From: Candidatus Altarchaeales archaeon
Lineage (GTDB): Archaea > Altiarchaeota > Altiarchaeia > IMC4 > SCGC-AAA252-I15
Length of the DNA: 9,941 bases
Reading direction: 5' to 3'
Assembly: GCA_016867655.1 (NCBI GenBank)
Contig: VGJA01000024.1
Span: forward strand, 1-9,941
Part shown: positions 1 through 6,061 of the stretch, in pieces
Layout of the letters: the number at the start of each line of letters is the position of its first letter
Numbering within the stretch: position 1 is the stretch's first letter
Made by a program: the position numbers and the translations under genes
The notes under the pieces: generated by a model
Seen by the model: the letters and a program-made list of their open reading frames with translations, nothing else
Told to the model about the DNA's origin: nothing
Databases searched by the model: none

Positions 1-1244
1 TGGTTGAAGCCAGCTTGCAGAGGCGCGGAGATGCGGCTAAGATAACGCTGTTGCACGACATAATAGCAAAGGACAATGAATGGCGTGCGTTGCTTGCCAA
101 AGTTGATTCCCTTAGAAACAAGAGGAATCTCCTCACAAAAAAGATTGATGAAACCAGGCTTTCTGGCGGCGACTTCAAGGCCATTGTCGAAGAGGCGAGA
201 AAAATCGCGGAGGAAATAAAGGAAGAAGACGTTGCATTGCAGGCTTTGAGGGACGGCATAGACAAATCACTGCTTGCGTTGCCTAACATACTGCATGAGA
301 CAGTGCCAGAAGGCCGCTCTGAGGAAGACAACGTTGAGGTCAGGAGGTGGGGCAGTCCAAAGAAACCTGATTTTGATTTAAAGCACCATGGCGAGTTTGC
401 AGTCAACCTTGGGCTTGCAGACTTTGAGAGGGCTGTGAAGATTTCTGGCACTGGTTTTTACATACTAAAAGGCGCGCTGGCTTTGATGGACCTTGCGCTC
501 ATGCGCTTTGCGGTGGATTATCTTGCCAAAAAGGGATACATTCTCATAGAACCGCCTTTCCTGATGCGAAGAAAGCCTTATGAAGGCGTGACAGACATGG
601 CAGACTTTGAGAGTGTGATGTACAAGATAGACAATGAGGACTTGTATTTGATTGCGACTTCAGAGCATGCGATAGGCGGAATGCACATGAACGAGATTTT
701 CGAGGAAAAACAGCTGCCTTTGAAGTACTGCGGGATTTCAGCCTGCTTCAGAAGGGAGATAGGCAAGCACGGCCTGGACGAAAGAGGATTGTTCAGGGTT
801 CACCAGTTCAACAAGATAGAGCAGTTCATATATTGCAAGCCGGAAGACTCCTGGAAACTGCATGAAGAACTGATAAGCAATGCGGAAGAAATCACAAAAA
901 AGCTTGAAATACCCTACCGTATTGTGAACGTCTGCACCGGCGACATCGGGACAGTTGCAGCCAAGAAATACGACTTGGAGGGGTGGAGCCCCAGGGAGGG
1001 AAAGTACATAGAATTGATGTCCTGCTCCAACTGCACCACCTACCAGTCAGCTAGATTAAACATAAAGTATGCTTCCAAAGGCAGGAAAGAATACGTTCAC
1101 ACTTTAAACAGCACTGAAATAGCCACGGCCAGGATGATACGCCTCATACTGGAAAACTACCAGACAAAGAAAGGGGTTTTGAAGGTTCCAGACGCGCTGA
1201 GGTCTTACATGAATGGGATAAGGGAGATAAAGCCGGCTACATGA
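1..1244 (+). CDS. serS: Seryl-tRNA synthetase, archaeal standard type, 5' end cut by window
   Basis: Cytosolic class II aminoacyl-tRNA synthetase that activates serine with ATP and charges tRNA-Ser. The frame is open to base 3 (codons V-E-A-S precede the TTG at 15), and 'VEAS-QRRGDAAK' matches the usual SerRS N-terminus after 'RENPE', so only about a dozen residues lie outside the window. Numbering from the TTG at 15: a helical coiled-coil arm that binds the tRNA long variable arm spans about 20-85; motif 1 is near 174-186 (GYILIEPPF); the serine-binding TSE is at 215-217; motif 2 is FRRE 245-248 followed by RVHQF 261-265; motif 3 is at 366-383 (STEIATARMIRLILENYQ) with Arg373. The 'VHTLNSTEIAT' form is typical of archaeal standard SerRS and unlike the methanogen-specific rare type. 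All catalytic motifs are intact. It converges on the secretion cluster and is functionally unrelated to it. Confidence 0.97.
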   Translation, partial: VEASLQRRGDAAKITLLHDIIAKDNEWRALLAKVDSLRNKRNLLTKKIDETRLSGGDFKAIVEEARKIAEEIKEEDVALQALRDGIDKSLLALPNILHETVPEGRSEEDNVEVRRWGSPKKPDFDLKHHGEFAVNLGLADFERAVKISGTGFYILKGALALMDLALMRFAVDYLAKKGYILIEPPFLMRRKPYEGVTDMADFESVMYKIDNEDLYLIATSEHAIGGMHMNEIFEEKQLPLKYCGISACFRREIGKHGLDERGLFRVHQFNKIEQFIYCKPEDSWKLHEELISNAEEITKKLEIPYRIVNVCTGDIGTVAAKKYDLEGWSPREGKYIELMSCSNCTTYQSARLNIKYASKGRKEYVHTLNSTEIATARMIRLILENYQTKKGVLKVPDALRSYMNGIREIKPAT

Positions 1245-1245
1245 G

Positions 1246-1584
1246 TCAAGTGCAGGAGCCTGTTTGGGCAATTGTCAAAGCATTGCAGTAAATCGCCTCC
1301 ACAATGTCCTTCGCAATCGCGACAGCAATCAAGCCCACTATGACGTATATTATCGTCTTCTTTGCGTCATCCCTCTCCTCCGGGCTTTGGGCTGCAATCC
1401 ACCTCACACCTGAGTTCACGAATATCAACGCTCCCAGAGCAGACGCAATGTTCTTTATGCCGTCGTGCAGAATCCAAAATTCAGCTAACTCAGGAGGCGT
1501 TGGCTGGGCGCTGGCTGAGACAAGAATCAGGCAGAATATTAGTCCAACAAAAATTCCAACGTTCACGTTAGTGTCCTTCTTCAT
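1246..1584 (-). CDS. VirB2/CedA1-like pilin subunit 1 (112 aa)
   Basis: Predicted small secreted or membrane-inserted pilin of a type IV secretion-like machine. It has a cleavable-looking signal peptide (hydrophobic 9-22, likely cleavage after Ala26 in SASA|Q), a PTPPE segment, hydrophobic helix 1 (about 46-64), a short polar loop QSPEERDDAKK (66-76), hydrophobic helix 2 (77-91) and a tail with two cysteines (C100, C111) that could form a disulfide. Two hydrophobic helices joined by a charged loop is the VirB2/TrbC pilin architecture, also found in archaeal CedA1 pili. It is the last gene of the minus-strand cluster, 22 nt after pilin 2, and ends one base from the serS stop. The ATG at 1584 is supported by a Shine-Dalgarno-like GAGGTGG. 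Family assignment rests on topology, the loop motif and context, because primary sequence conservation in this family is weak. Confidence 0.75.
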   Translation of the reverse strand: MKKDTNVNVGIFVGLIFCLILVSASAQPTPPELAEFWILHDGIKNIASALGALIFVNSGVRWIAAQSPEERDDAKKTIIYVIVGLIAVAIAKDIVEAIYCNALTIAQTGSCT

Positions 1585-1595
1585 TGCGCTTTAAA

Positions 1596-1602
1596 CCACC
1601 TC
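1596..1602 (-). promoter_or_regulatory. Shine-Dalgarno site of pilin 1
   Basis: The minus strand reads ggtggag reversed, i.e. 5'-GAGGTGG-3', 11 nt before the ATG at 1584. This is the clearest ribosome-binding site in the cluster and supports that start. Most other genes here lack one and rely on stop/start coupling or a possible leaderless start. Confidence 0.6.
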
Positions 1603-1606
1603 TTAC

Positions 1607-1933
1607 TCATTGAACCAGACACCCTGTGACTGGGTTGTATAGTGCATTAGTCAGGTCCTGCGACATCGAGACAACTACCAAGCCAACTACAACATATATT
1701 ATCGTTTTCTTTGCCTCATCCCTGTCTTGAGGGCCTTCTGACATGACCCATTTGACGCCAGCATATGTGATGACCAGGACTCCAAGAGCTGACGCGACAT
1801 TCTTCAAGCCGGCATTCAGGTCAGTCATCTCCTGCATCTGCGGCGGCGTGGGAATTTTGCCTGAAGTTGCGCCTGCAGTGCCTATCAACGACAGTAGCAC
1901 CCCAAGATACAGAAGCGTTCTCTGAAAGTTCAC
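1607..1933 (-). CDS. VirB2/CedA1-like pilin subunit 2 (108 aa), GTG start
   Basis: Paralogue of the two flanking pilins. It has a signal peptide (hydrophobic 6-20, likely cleavage after Ala22), a PTPPQ segment like pilin 1, hydrophobic helix 1 (about 46-63), a loop GPQDRDEAKK (67-76) and hydrophobic helix 2 (77-90), then a short tail with one cysteine (C105). The signature W-V-x3-G-P-x2-R-x2-A-K-K-x7-G-L aligns without gaps to pilin 1, so these two are the closest pair. The start is a GTG at 1931-1933; the next in-frame Met is past the signal peptide, so GTG is preferred. The spacer to pilin 3 is 22 nt and has no Shine-Dalgarno, but a TATA-like TATTTAAG lies about 25 nt upstream. Function is inferred from topology, paralogy and the adjacent VirB4 gene. 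Confidence 0.74.
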   Translation of the reverse strand: MNFQRTLLYLGVLLSLIGTAGATSGKIPTPPQMQEMTDLNAGLKNVASALGVLVITYAGVKWVMSEGPQDRDEAKKTIIYVVVGLVVVSMSQDLTNALYNPVTGCLVQ

Positions 1934-1954
1934 GTTAATAATTTCAGTTCAGCC

Positions 1955-1962
1955 CTTAAATA
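1955..1962 (-). promoter_or_regulatory. Possible TATA box before pilin 2
   Basis: The minus strand reads TATTTAAG, centred about 25 nt upstream of the GTG at 1933. That is the archaeal TATA-to-start-site distance, so an internal leaderless transcript starting at the GTG is possible. It overlaps the stop codon of pilin 3, so the match may be chance. Confidence 0.3.
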
Positions 1963-2255
1963 GTCTTCAAAAGGAATTTCACCAGTTTTTCAGAAACCTT
2001 CAGAAGCAGCAGCCCTATCATAATGTATATGACACCCTTTTTCGCGCTCTCCCTTTCAGCCGGACTTTGGGCTGCAATCCACTTCAAAGACTCGATTGCT
2101 ATCATGAGGACTCCCAATGCCGAGCCAACCTCCAGCAGGATGTTTTCAATGTCCACTATGGCCTGGTCAAATGTTGATGGATTCCCCGCTGCTGCTGTGC
2201 CTGTGCCAGCGAGCAAAAAGGCAGTAAAAGAGACAATGATTTTTCTGCGGTCCAT
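1956..2255 (-). CDS. VirB2/CedA1-like pilin subunit 3 (99 aa)
   Basis: Third pilin paralogue and the first one transcribed after VirB4. It has a basic N-terminus (MDRRK), a signal peptide (hydrophobic 6-18, AAA at 21-23 as likely cleavage site), hydrophobic helix 1 (about 44-62), a loop QSPAERESAKK (63-73), and hydrophobic helix 2 (74-86) followed by an amphipathic basic end. It shares WIAAQSP-x-ER with pilin 1, and the DNA coding for part of this motif is identical over 18 nt (1385-1402 and 2065-2082), which suggests duplication. It differs from the other two in having no cysteine, no PTPP segment and a longer helix before the membrane core, so it may be a distinct (minor, tip or base) subunit. 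Only 2 nt separate its ATG from the VirB4 stop, so translational coupling is likely. Confidence 0.73.
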   Translation of the reverse strand: MDRRKIIVSFTAFLLAGTGTAAAGNPSTFDQAIVDIENILLEVGSALGVLMIAIESLKWIAAQSPAERESAKKGVIYIMIGLLLLKVSEKLVKFLLKTI

Positions 2256-2257
2256 CT

Positions 2258-4534
2258 CTAAGTGAAATACGAGGCTATCTTAGCCGGAACCTCCGTTCTC
2301 GGAATCATCACGCCAAACTTGTCCTTGTAGTCCTGGATGATTGTCGGGTTTTCAACCACAAAGAAGCATTCATTGTACTTCTTCATCACATTCAATTTTT
2401 CCTCCATGTTCTCGAGGCTCCTCTTCAAACCGACTTCCGTTTCAACTTCTATTGCAATCATCCTGCTGTCAGGAGTCTCAAAAGTGACGTCCGGAAGCCT
2501 TGTATGATGCAGGAGGCCTTTGTTTGTGTACCTCCTTATCTCATCCAGTATCAAATGCTGTAACACAAAATGTTCGGCAGTGTCCTCACCCTCATTTCTA
2601 ATAAGGAACAAATCGCTTTCGCCTGTGAGGGTCTTAACCCTCACCTCCAGGAAGTCCCTCACCTCCAGCTGCTTGAGCTGTTCGTCTGTCAAGTCAGATT
2701 TTCTGTGAACTTGCAAGTTTACGTCAAATTCTCTGTAAACTCCCTTCCCAACAGGCTTTGTCAGCTCTACCCTCTCCATTTCTATTATTTCGTCTGGCTT
2801 GGTCGTTATGATTCTGTGTTCCTCAGGTGAAGACTGTATGTATATTGGTATCCTCGTGTTTTCAGCTATCAACAATGCCCTGCCAGTTGTTGCAATCTTC
2901 ATAAAGCGTTTTTCGGCGTTATTCAGGTTAAACTGCTTTACCACCTCCTCCAAAACCGAAGTATCCTGCTTGATCAAAAACTTTGTGGCGGTGTTTGTGA
3001 GCACTGCCCTGCCGGCTCTAGAAGACAAGACATCCTCCACATCCTGGGTCAGCATCACAAGGCTTAGGTTGAATTTCCTGCAGGTTTTCACAAGCCTGAG
3101 GATGTATTCAGACTGCTCTCCAGAAGAAAGCACAGTCCAAGCTTCGTCTATAACAAGCATCTTTCTCGTCTTCGACTTTTTCATCTGGGTGTAGACGTAC
3201 TCCAAGATGAGGAACATCAGCGTGCCCTTCCCGACGTCTGGAGCATCCCTTATGTCAAAGGATATCATCCGGTTGTTCAAATTCATCCTCGTCTGCTGGT
3301 TCATAAACCTCATCGGCCCGAAGGCATAACTCTTCAATGAGTTGACTATCGCCATGGCCGGCCTGTAGATTATCTCCTTTGTGGATCTGGTCAAAGGCAT
3401 TATCTCGTTGTACAAGTCTTCAAGAATCGGCGGCTCTTTAGACCAGGTCTTAGGGTCCTTTGTGATGCCCTTCTCCTCATAAGTGCGGTCTATGGTGTCG
3501 TCCAGTATGGCCCTCTGCGGTTCCGTCAGTTCTCCTAGAAGAACCCTAAAAAACGCAAGCAAAGAAAGCTTCTTCTCATCCAACGTCTGGTCCATCAGGT
3601 CAAAGGGGTTTATGACAGAGTCCGACCCTGGCGCAATCTTTATTATCTGCCCGTTGAAAGTCTTAATGAGGTCAGTGTATTCCGCCTGTGGGTCTATCAC
3701 GTTTATGTCAACACCTTCCATAAACTCTCTCATCATCATCAATTTTATCGCATAACTCTTACCACCTCCTGAGGTTCCAAGCACAAGTATGTTAGGATTG
3801 CTCAGTTCGAACGGGTCTATGATGATTGGGATGCTGTTTATGGCGTTGAACCCTATCAGTATCCCAGTTGCGTGCGTTTCGAAAGACGTTATTGCAAATG
3901 GGAAGCACGCCGCTGCTGCGGAGGAGGTTATGTTCCTAGTCACCTTCAACTCATCCTCGGCTATCGGAAGCACAGACTTCAAGGCCTGAAGCATCTGGTA
4001 TGACGGTATCTTGGGCACAATCATCAAGGAGTTCATGGTGTTCCTTATGATCTTGCTGGTCTTCTCAATGTCCTCCTCAGTGAAGCCCTTGGCGTCTATG
4101 TAAAGGCTCATGTCAAACATCTTTTCAGAGCCCTCTTGTATCAGCTGCAGCAATGCGCTTGTGTCCTCATGTTGTTGTATCAAAGCCTGGGGGACTATTT
4201 TCCCTTCAGATTCGAGCGCATAGATGTCCGTTTTCTGTTTCTTCAGCTCGTTTTCAAGAAGAGATACTGTTGTCACCACTGAATACGGCGAAATGTGTAC
4301 TGAAAGGTCAAAGTCCAAGTTCATTTCTATCAGCCTGGTCAGCCAGCCTGGGTCGACAACCCTCGGATAGTTTATCGCAGTAATCACTTGGTGGTGTTTC
4401 TCAATCTCCACTTCAGTCGGCTTTGTGATTATCGTCGAGGGCGACGTCAGGTATTCTATCAAGTGGTCTTCGTATTCAGAGTATGTTTCTGTCTTCACAT
4501 CCGCCGCCTTGCTTTTGTCCTTGCTCTCAGTCAT
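2258..4534 (-). CDS. virB4: VirB4-type secretion/conjugation ATPase with C-terminal PD-(D/E)XK-like domain
   Basis: Predicted hexameric motor ATPase at the cytoplasmic base of a type IV secretion or DNA-transfer machine (FtsK/HerA superfamily). Residues 1-200 form a VirB4/TraC-like N-terminal domain. Walker A is GTSGGGKS (253-260), followed by DPQAEYTDL (281-289), typical of HerA/VirB4. Walker B is KMLVIDEAW (458-466) with D463/E464, and the motif LTQDVEDVL is at 495-503. Residues 590-645 form a linker, and 652-730 look like a restriction-endonuclease fold: helix with H655, then PD (681-682), then a strand with IEVET (695-699), then helix and strand. The acid residues are present but the usual catalytic Lys is replaced by Glu698, so activity is uncertain. 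Classical VirB4 lacks this domain. The ATG overlaps the upstream stop as ATGA (4531-4534), indicating translational coupling. Confidence 0.93.
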   Translation of the reverse strand: MTESKDKSKAADVKTETYSEYEDHLIEYLTSPSTIITKPTEVEIEKHHQVITAINYPRVVDPGWLTRLIEMNLDFDLSVHISPYSVVTTVSLLENELKKQKTDIYALESEGKIVPQALIQQHEDTSALLQLIQEGSEKMFDMSLYIDAKGFTEEDIEKTSKIIRNTMNSLMIVPKIPSYQMLQALKSVLPIAEDELKVTRNITSSAAAACFPFAITSFETHATGILIGFNAINSIPIIIDPFELSNPNILVLGTSGGGKSYAIKLMMMREFMEGVDINVIDPQAEYTDLIKTFNGQIIKIAPGSDSVINPFDLMDQTLDEKKLSLLAFFRVLLGELTEPQRAILDDTIDRTYEEKGITKDPKTWSKEPPILEDLYNEIMPLTRSTKEIIYRPAMAIVNSLKSYAFGPMRFMNQQTRMNLNNRMISFDIRDAPDVGKGTLMFLILEYVYTQMKKSKTRKMLVIDEAWTVLSSGEQSEYILRLVKTCRKFNLSLVMLTQDVEDVLSSRAGRAVLTNTATKFLIKQDTSVLEEVVKQFNLNNAEKRFMKIATTGRALLIAENTRIPIYIQSSPEEHRIITTKPDEIIEMERVELTKPVGKGVYREFDVNLQVHRKSDLTDEQLKQLEVRDFLEVRVKTLTGESDLFLIRNEGEDTAEHFVLQHLILDEIRRYTNKGLLHHTRLPDVTFETPDSRMIAIEVETEVGLKRSLENMEEKLNVMKKYNECFFVVENPTIIQDYKDKFGVMIPRTEVPAKIASYFT

Positions 4535-5421
4535 TTTGCTTCGGGTTTTCCGGCCTTTTGTTGTTCAGCCTTCTTGGGCCTCTCCTGCCACATCTTTCTG
4601 TACAATGTTACCGGACTTATAAAAGTGTCATATATCTCGAATGTTTCCGTGAAATAGGACGAGTAGAAGTTCACCAGCTCGTTTGTGTTAAGCCTCTCTG
4701 AAACAATGCCAGACAGCGCCAAAGCGCCCCTTATGGTCTCGCACCTTACTTCCAGGTTTTCTATCACCGTTTTGTCCACTCCCCTGCTTTCAGACTGTAT
4801 GACTATGTAAAAGTGCCTGTCGTTTATCTTGCTGACCTTTATGTAGTCCCTCATGTAGTCCGCAAAATGCTCGTAGTAGGCCAACGCCACTTTGTCGTCC
4901 CTTTGCGTGATTCTCCTCTTCAATGCTCTTAAATAACCTTCCAGCTCCAAGTTAACGCTTCTCATCACAATCTGTATCGGGAAGTTTATCGAGTTCAGAA
5001 ATTCCAGGAATCCGTATATCACAGTGTCCTTGTCTTCTTCGCTCAATGTCCCAAAGTTTATCGGCACCACCTTCAGTATAGCCAGAGCCCTACCGTCCTT
5101 CAGGAATACCGAGTCCGCTCTTATGGATTTTACGTTCATCAATTGTCTTGCTGCCGGGGAAATCCAAGAAGTCTTTTTTTCAGTCTTCATGAAGGCAAGG
5201 TAGTTGGACAGAAACTTGTCCAGGTTGAACATGGCGAATCCCACAGTCAGAAGCCCAACAACAAGTATTATCGGAAGCTGTAGTGCGAAATCAAACCCTG
5301 ACATGAGGTAAACCCAACCTATTATGGCTCCGCCCACTGCCACATAGCCCGTCTGCTTTATCGTGAGCGGGCCGAGCAGTTTTTCCTCGTATTTTATGTT
5401 GGCCGGTATTGCGTATGGCAT
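4531..5421 (-). CDS. PrgI/VirB3-like membrane protein fused to a VirB4-N-terminal-like domain (296 aa)
   Basis: Predicted inner-membrane partner that docks the VirB4 ATPase. The first 23 residues (YAIPANIKYEEKLLGPLTIK region) match the PrgI-family start, which is the VirB3 counterpart in Gram-positive and archaeal transfer systems. Two transmembrane helices follow (about 24-41 and 47-66). From about 98 to 270 the protein is soluble and resembles the N-terminal domain of VirB4/TraC: a strand segment RALAILKVVPINF (111-123), SEEDKD, then NSINFPIQIVMRSVNLE (143-159) and YLRALKRR. The 276-296 tail is Lys/Glu rich. It lacks any P-loop, so it is not an ATPase. It is translationally coupled to virB4 (ATGA overlap). 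The start at ATG 5421 fits the family N-terminus exactly; it has no Shine-Dalgarno, and the six A residues before it follow the repeat-containing spacer. Confidence 0.82.
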   Translation of the reverse strand: MPYAIPANIKYEEKLLGPLTIKQTGYVAVGGAIIGWVYLMSGFDFALQLPIILVVGLLTVGFAMFNLDKFLSNYLAFMKTEKKTSWISPAARQLMNVKSIRADSVFLKDGRALAILKVVPINFGTLSEEDKDTVIYGFLEFLNSINFPIQIVMRSVNLELEGYLRALKRRITQRDDKVALAYYEHFADYMRDYIKVSKINDRHFYIVIQSESRGVDKTVIENLEVRCETIRGALALSGIVSERLNTNELVNFYSSYFTETFEIYDTFISPVTLYRKMWQERPKKAEQQKAGKPEAK

Positions 5422-5429
5422 TTTTTTAG

Positions 5430-5443
5430 GTAATATACATTAC
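5430..5443. promoter_or_regulatory. Palindrome upstream of the prgI-like gene, possible operator
   Basis: The plus strand reads gtaatatacattac, a 14-bp inverted repeat with a single mismatched pair at the centre-flanking position. It lies 8 nt before the ATG at 5421 and just downstream of the start site predicted from the TATA-like box at 5470-5477. A dimeric repressor site here would control the prgI-virB4-pilin part. No regulator gene is visible in the window. Confidence 0.35.
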
Positions 5444-5456
5444 TATAGTCCCCTTC

Positions 5457-5528
5457 TTAATACTTCTCCTTTATACCTGTCTGCCATCTTCCCCCTTTCG
5501 ACATCTCTCCCCTGTATCTACCTACCAT
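5457..5528 (-). other. 23-codon mini-ORF in the repeat spacer, possible leader peptide
   Basis: An ATG at 5528 opens a basic 23-residue frame (MVGRYRGEMSKGGRWQTGIK, then EKY) ending TAA at 5457. The ATG lies about 26 nt after the TATA-like gatataaa at 5551-5558, so it would be leaderless. It lies within the tandem repeats, so chance is a real possibility. Confidence 0.15.
5470..5477 (-). promoter_or_regulatory. Candidate TATA box for the prgI-virB4-pilin genes
   Basis: The minus strand reads GGTATAAA inside repeat unit 3. The archaeal spacing predicts a start site near 5448 and a 5' leader of about 27 nt that contains the palindrome at 5430-5443. A second match, GATATAAA, lies at 5551-5558 in unit 1. 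Purine-rich context makes the exact box uncertain. Confidence 0.4.
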
Positions 5529-5551
5529 ATCTCCCTCTTAATACCTCTCTT

Positions 5552-6016
5552 TTATATCTGCCCCGCCTCCTTTTCTTTCCTCTCCATTGCGGCTATGGCT
5601 TTTTTGGTCATCTCAGCTATCTTCTTTTCCTCCTCGGTCGTGAACTTGTCGTAGCCTGTGAGGACTTCCTCCAGGTCTTCCTTCTCTTTTTGCACCCTTG
5701 CCGCAATCTTCTTCCTTTGGGTTTCATGACCCTTAACCTCTTTAACTAGCTTTTCCTCAAAGTATATCTCCTCGTCAACGTCCTCAAAAAGCCTTTCAAT
5801 ATCCCTCTTTATCTTCTTTTTCTTCCACCACGACGGAGTCGGCAGATACTCCCTCCTTATGGCGTATTGGAAACGCAGCTTCATCTGATCATACCAGAAC
5901 AATGCAGTCAACTTGTCTTCCTTTCTGAGCAAAGCCCAGGTGTTTCTAACGGAAACCCTTCCAGGCATTATTCCGGTCGTTTCGTTCATCTCGGTTTCAG
6001 TATGCGCTACTGTCAT
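5552..6016 (-). CDS. Uncharacterised charged coiled-coil protein (154 aa)
   Basis: I do not recognise a family. The protein is soluble, without signal peptide, transmembrane segment or cysteine. After a flexible N-terminus (1-20) comes a Trp/aromatic-rich stretch 24-64 (WALL, LFWYDQMKLRF, PTPSWWKKKK) and then a long Lys/Glu-rich helical region 66-154 with coiled-coil character. It lies between the channel protein and the PrgI-VirB4 pair, so it may be a cytoplasmic scaffold or adaptor for the machine. The ATG at 6014-6016 has no Shine-Dalgarno but sits about 25 nt after a strong TATA-like element, which favours a leaderless transcript and supports this start. The final codons fall within the first unit of the downstream tandem repeat. 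Confidence 0.65.
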   Translation of the reverse strand: MTVAHTETEMNETTGIMPGRVSVRNTWALLRKEDKLTALFWYDQMKLRFQYAIRREYLPTPSWWKKKKIKRDIERLFEDVDEEIYFEEKLVKEVKGHETQRKKIAARVQKEKEDLEEVLTGYDKFTTEEEKKIAEMTKKAIAAMERKEKEAGQI

Positions 6017-6035
6017 ATGTTATCACACTCTTTTG

Positions 6036-6049
6036 TATATATTTATTTA
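6036..6049 (-). promoter_or_regulatory. TATA-box promoter of the 154-aa gene, probably leaderless
   Basis: The minus strand reads TAAATAAATATATA in the 45-nt spacer after the channel gene. The AATATATA core (6037-6044) is centred about 25 nt before the ATG at 6016, which is the archaeal TATA-to-start-site distance, so transcription should begin at or next to the start codon. This would divide the cluster into at least two transcription units. Confidence 0.55.
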
Positions 6050-6061
6050 GCCCAGCCAGTT

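Larger units (their letters stand above)
5441..5562 (-). repeat. Three degenerate tandem repeats, purine-rich on the minus strand
   Basis: Read on the minus strand, three head-to-tail units begin at 5562 (40 nt), 5522 (37 nt) and 5485 (45 nt), each starting ggYaga and containing a TATA-like core, a gagag purine run and a ttaag/cgaag step. Unit 1 begins ggcagatataaaagagagg, unit 2 ggtagatacaggggagag, unit 3 ggcagacaggtataaagg. Units 1 and 3 are closest, with a 4-nt indel. Unit 1 includes the end of the 154-aa gene. The array fills nearly all of the only sizeable spacer in the cluster, so a promoter/operator array or binding-site cluster is plausible. Confidence 0.6.

Noticed and set aside
15..17. 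TTG at 15 as serS start
   Set aside because: The frame continues upstream with residues that match the conserved SerRS N-terminus, so the gene begins before the window.
1385..2082. 18-nt identical copies at 1385-1402 and 2065-2082 as direct repeats of a mobile element
   Set aside because: Both lie in the same coding position of paralogous pilins, so gene duplication explains them; no transposase or inverted ends.
4485..4534. Frameshift splitting a PrgI-VirB4 fusion
   Set aside because: The ATGA overlap, a flexible charged N-terminus after it and a complete N-terminal domain in each protein fit two coupled genes and not a broken one.
5441..5562. CRISPR array
   Set aside because: Units are contiguous, degenerate and lack unique spacers between conserved repeats.
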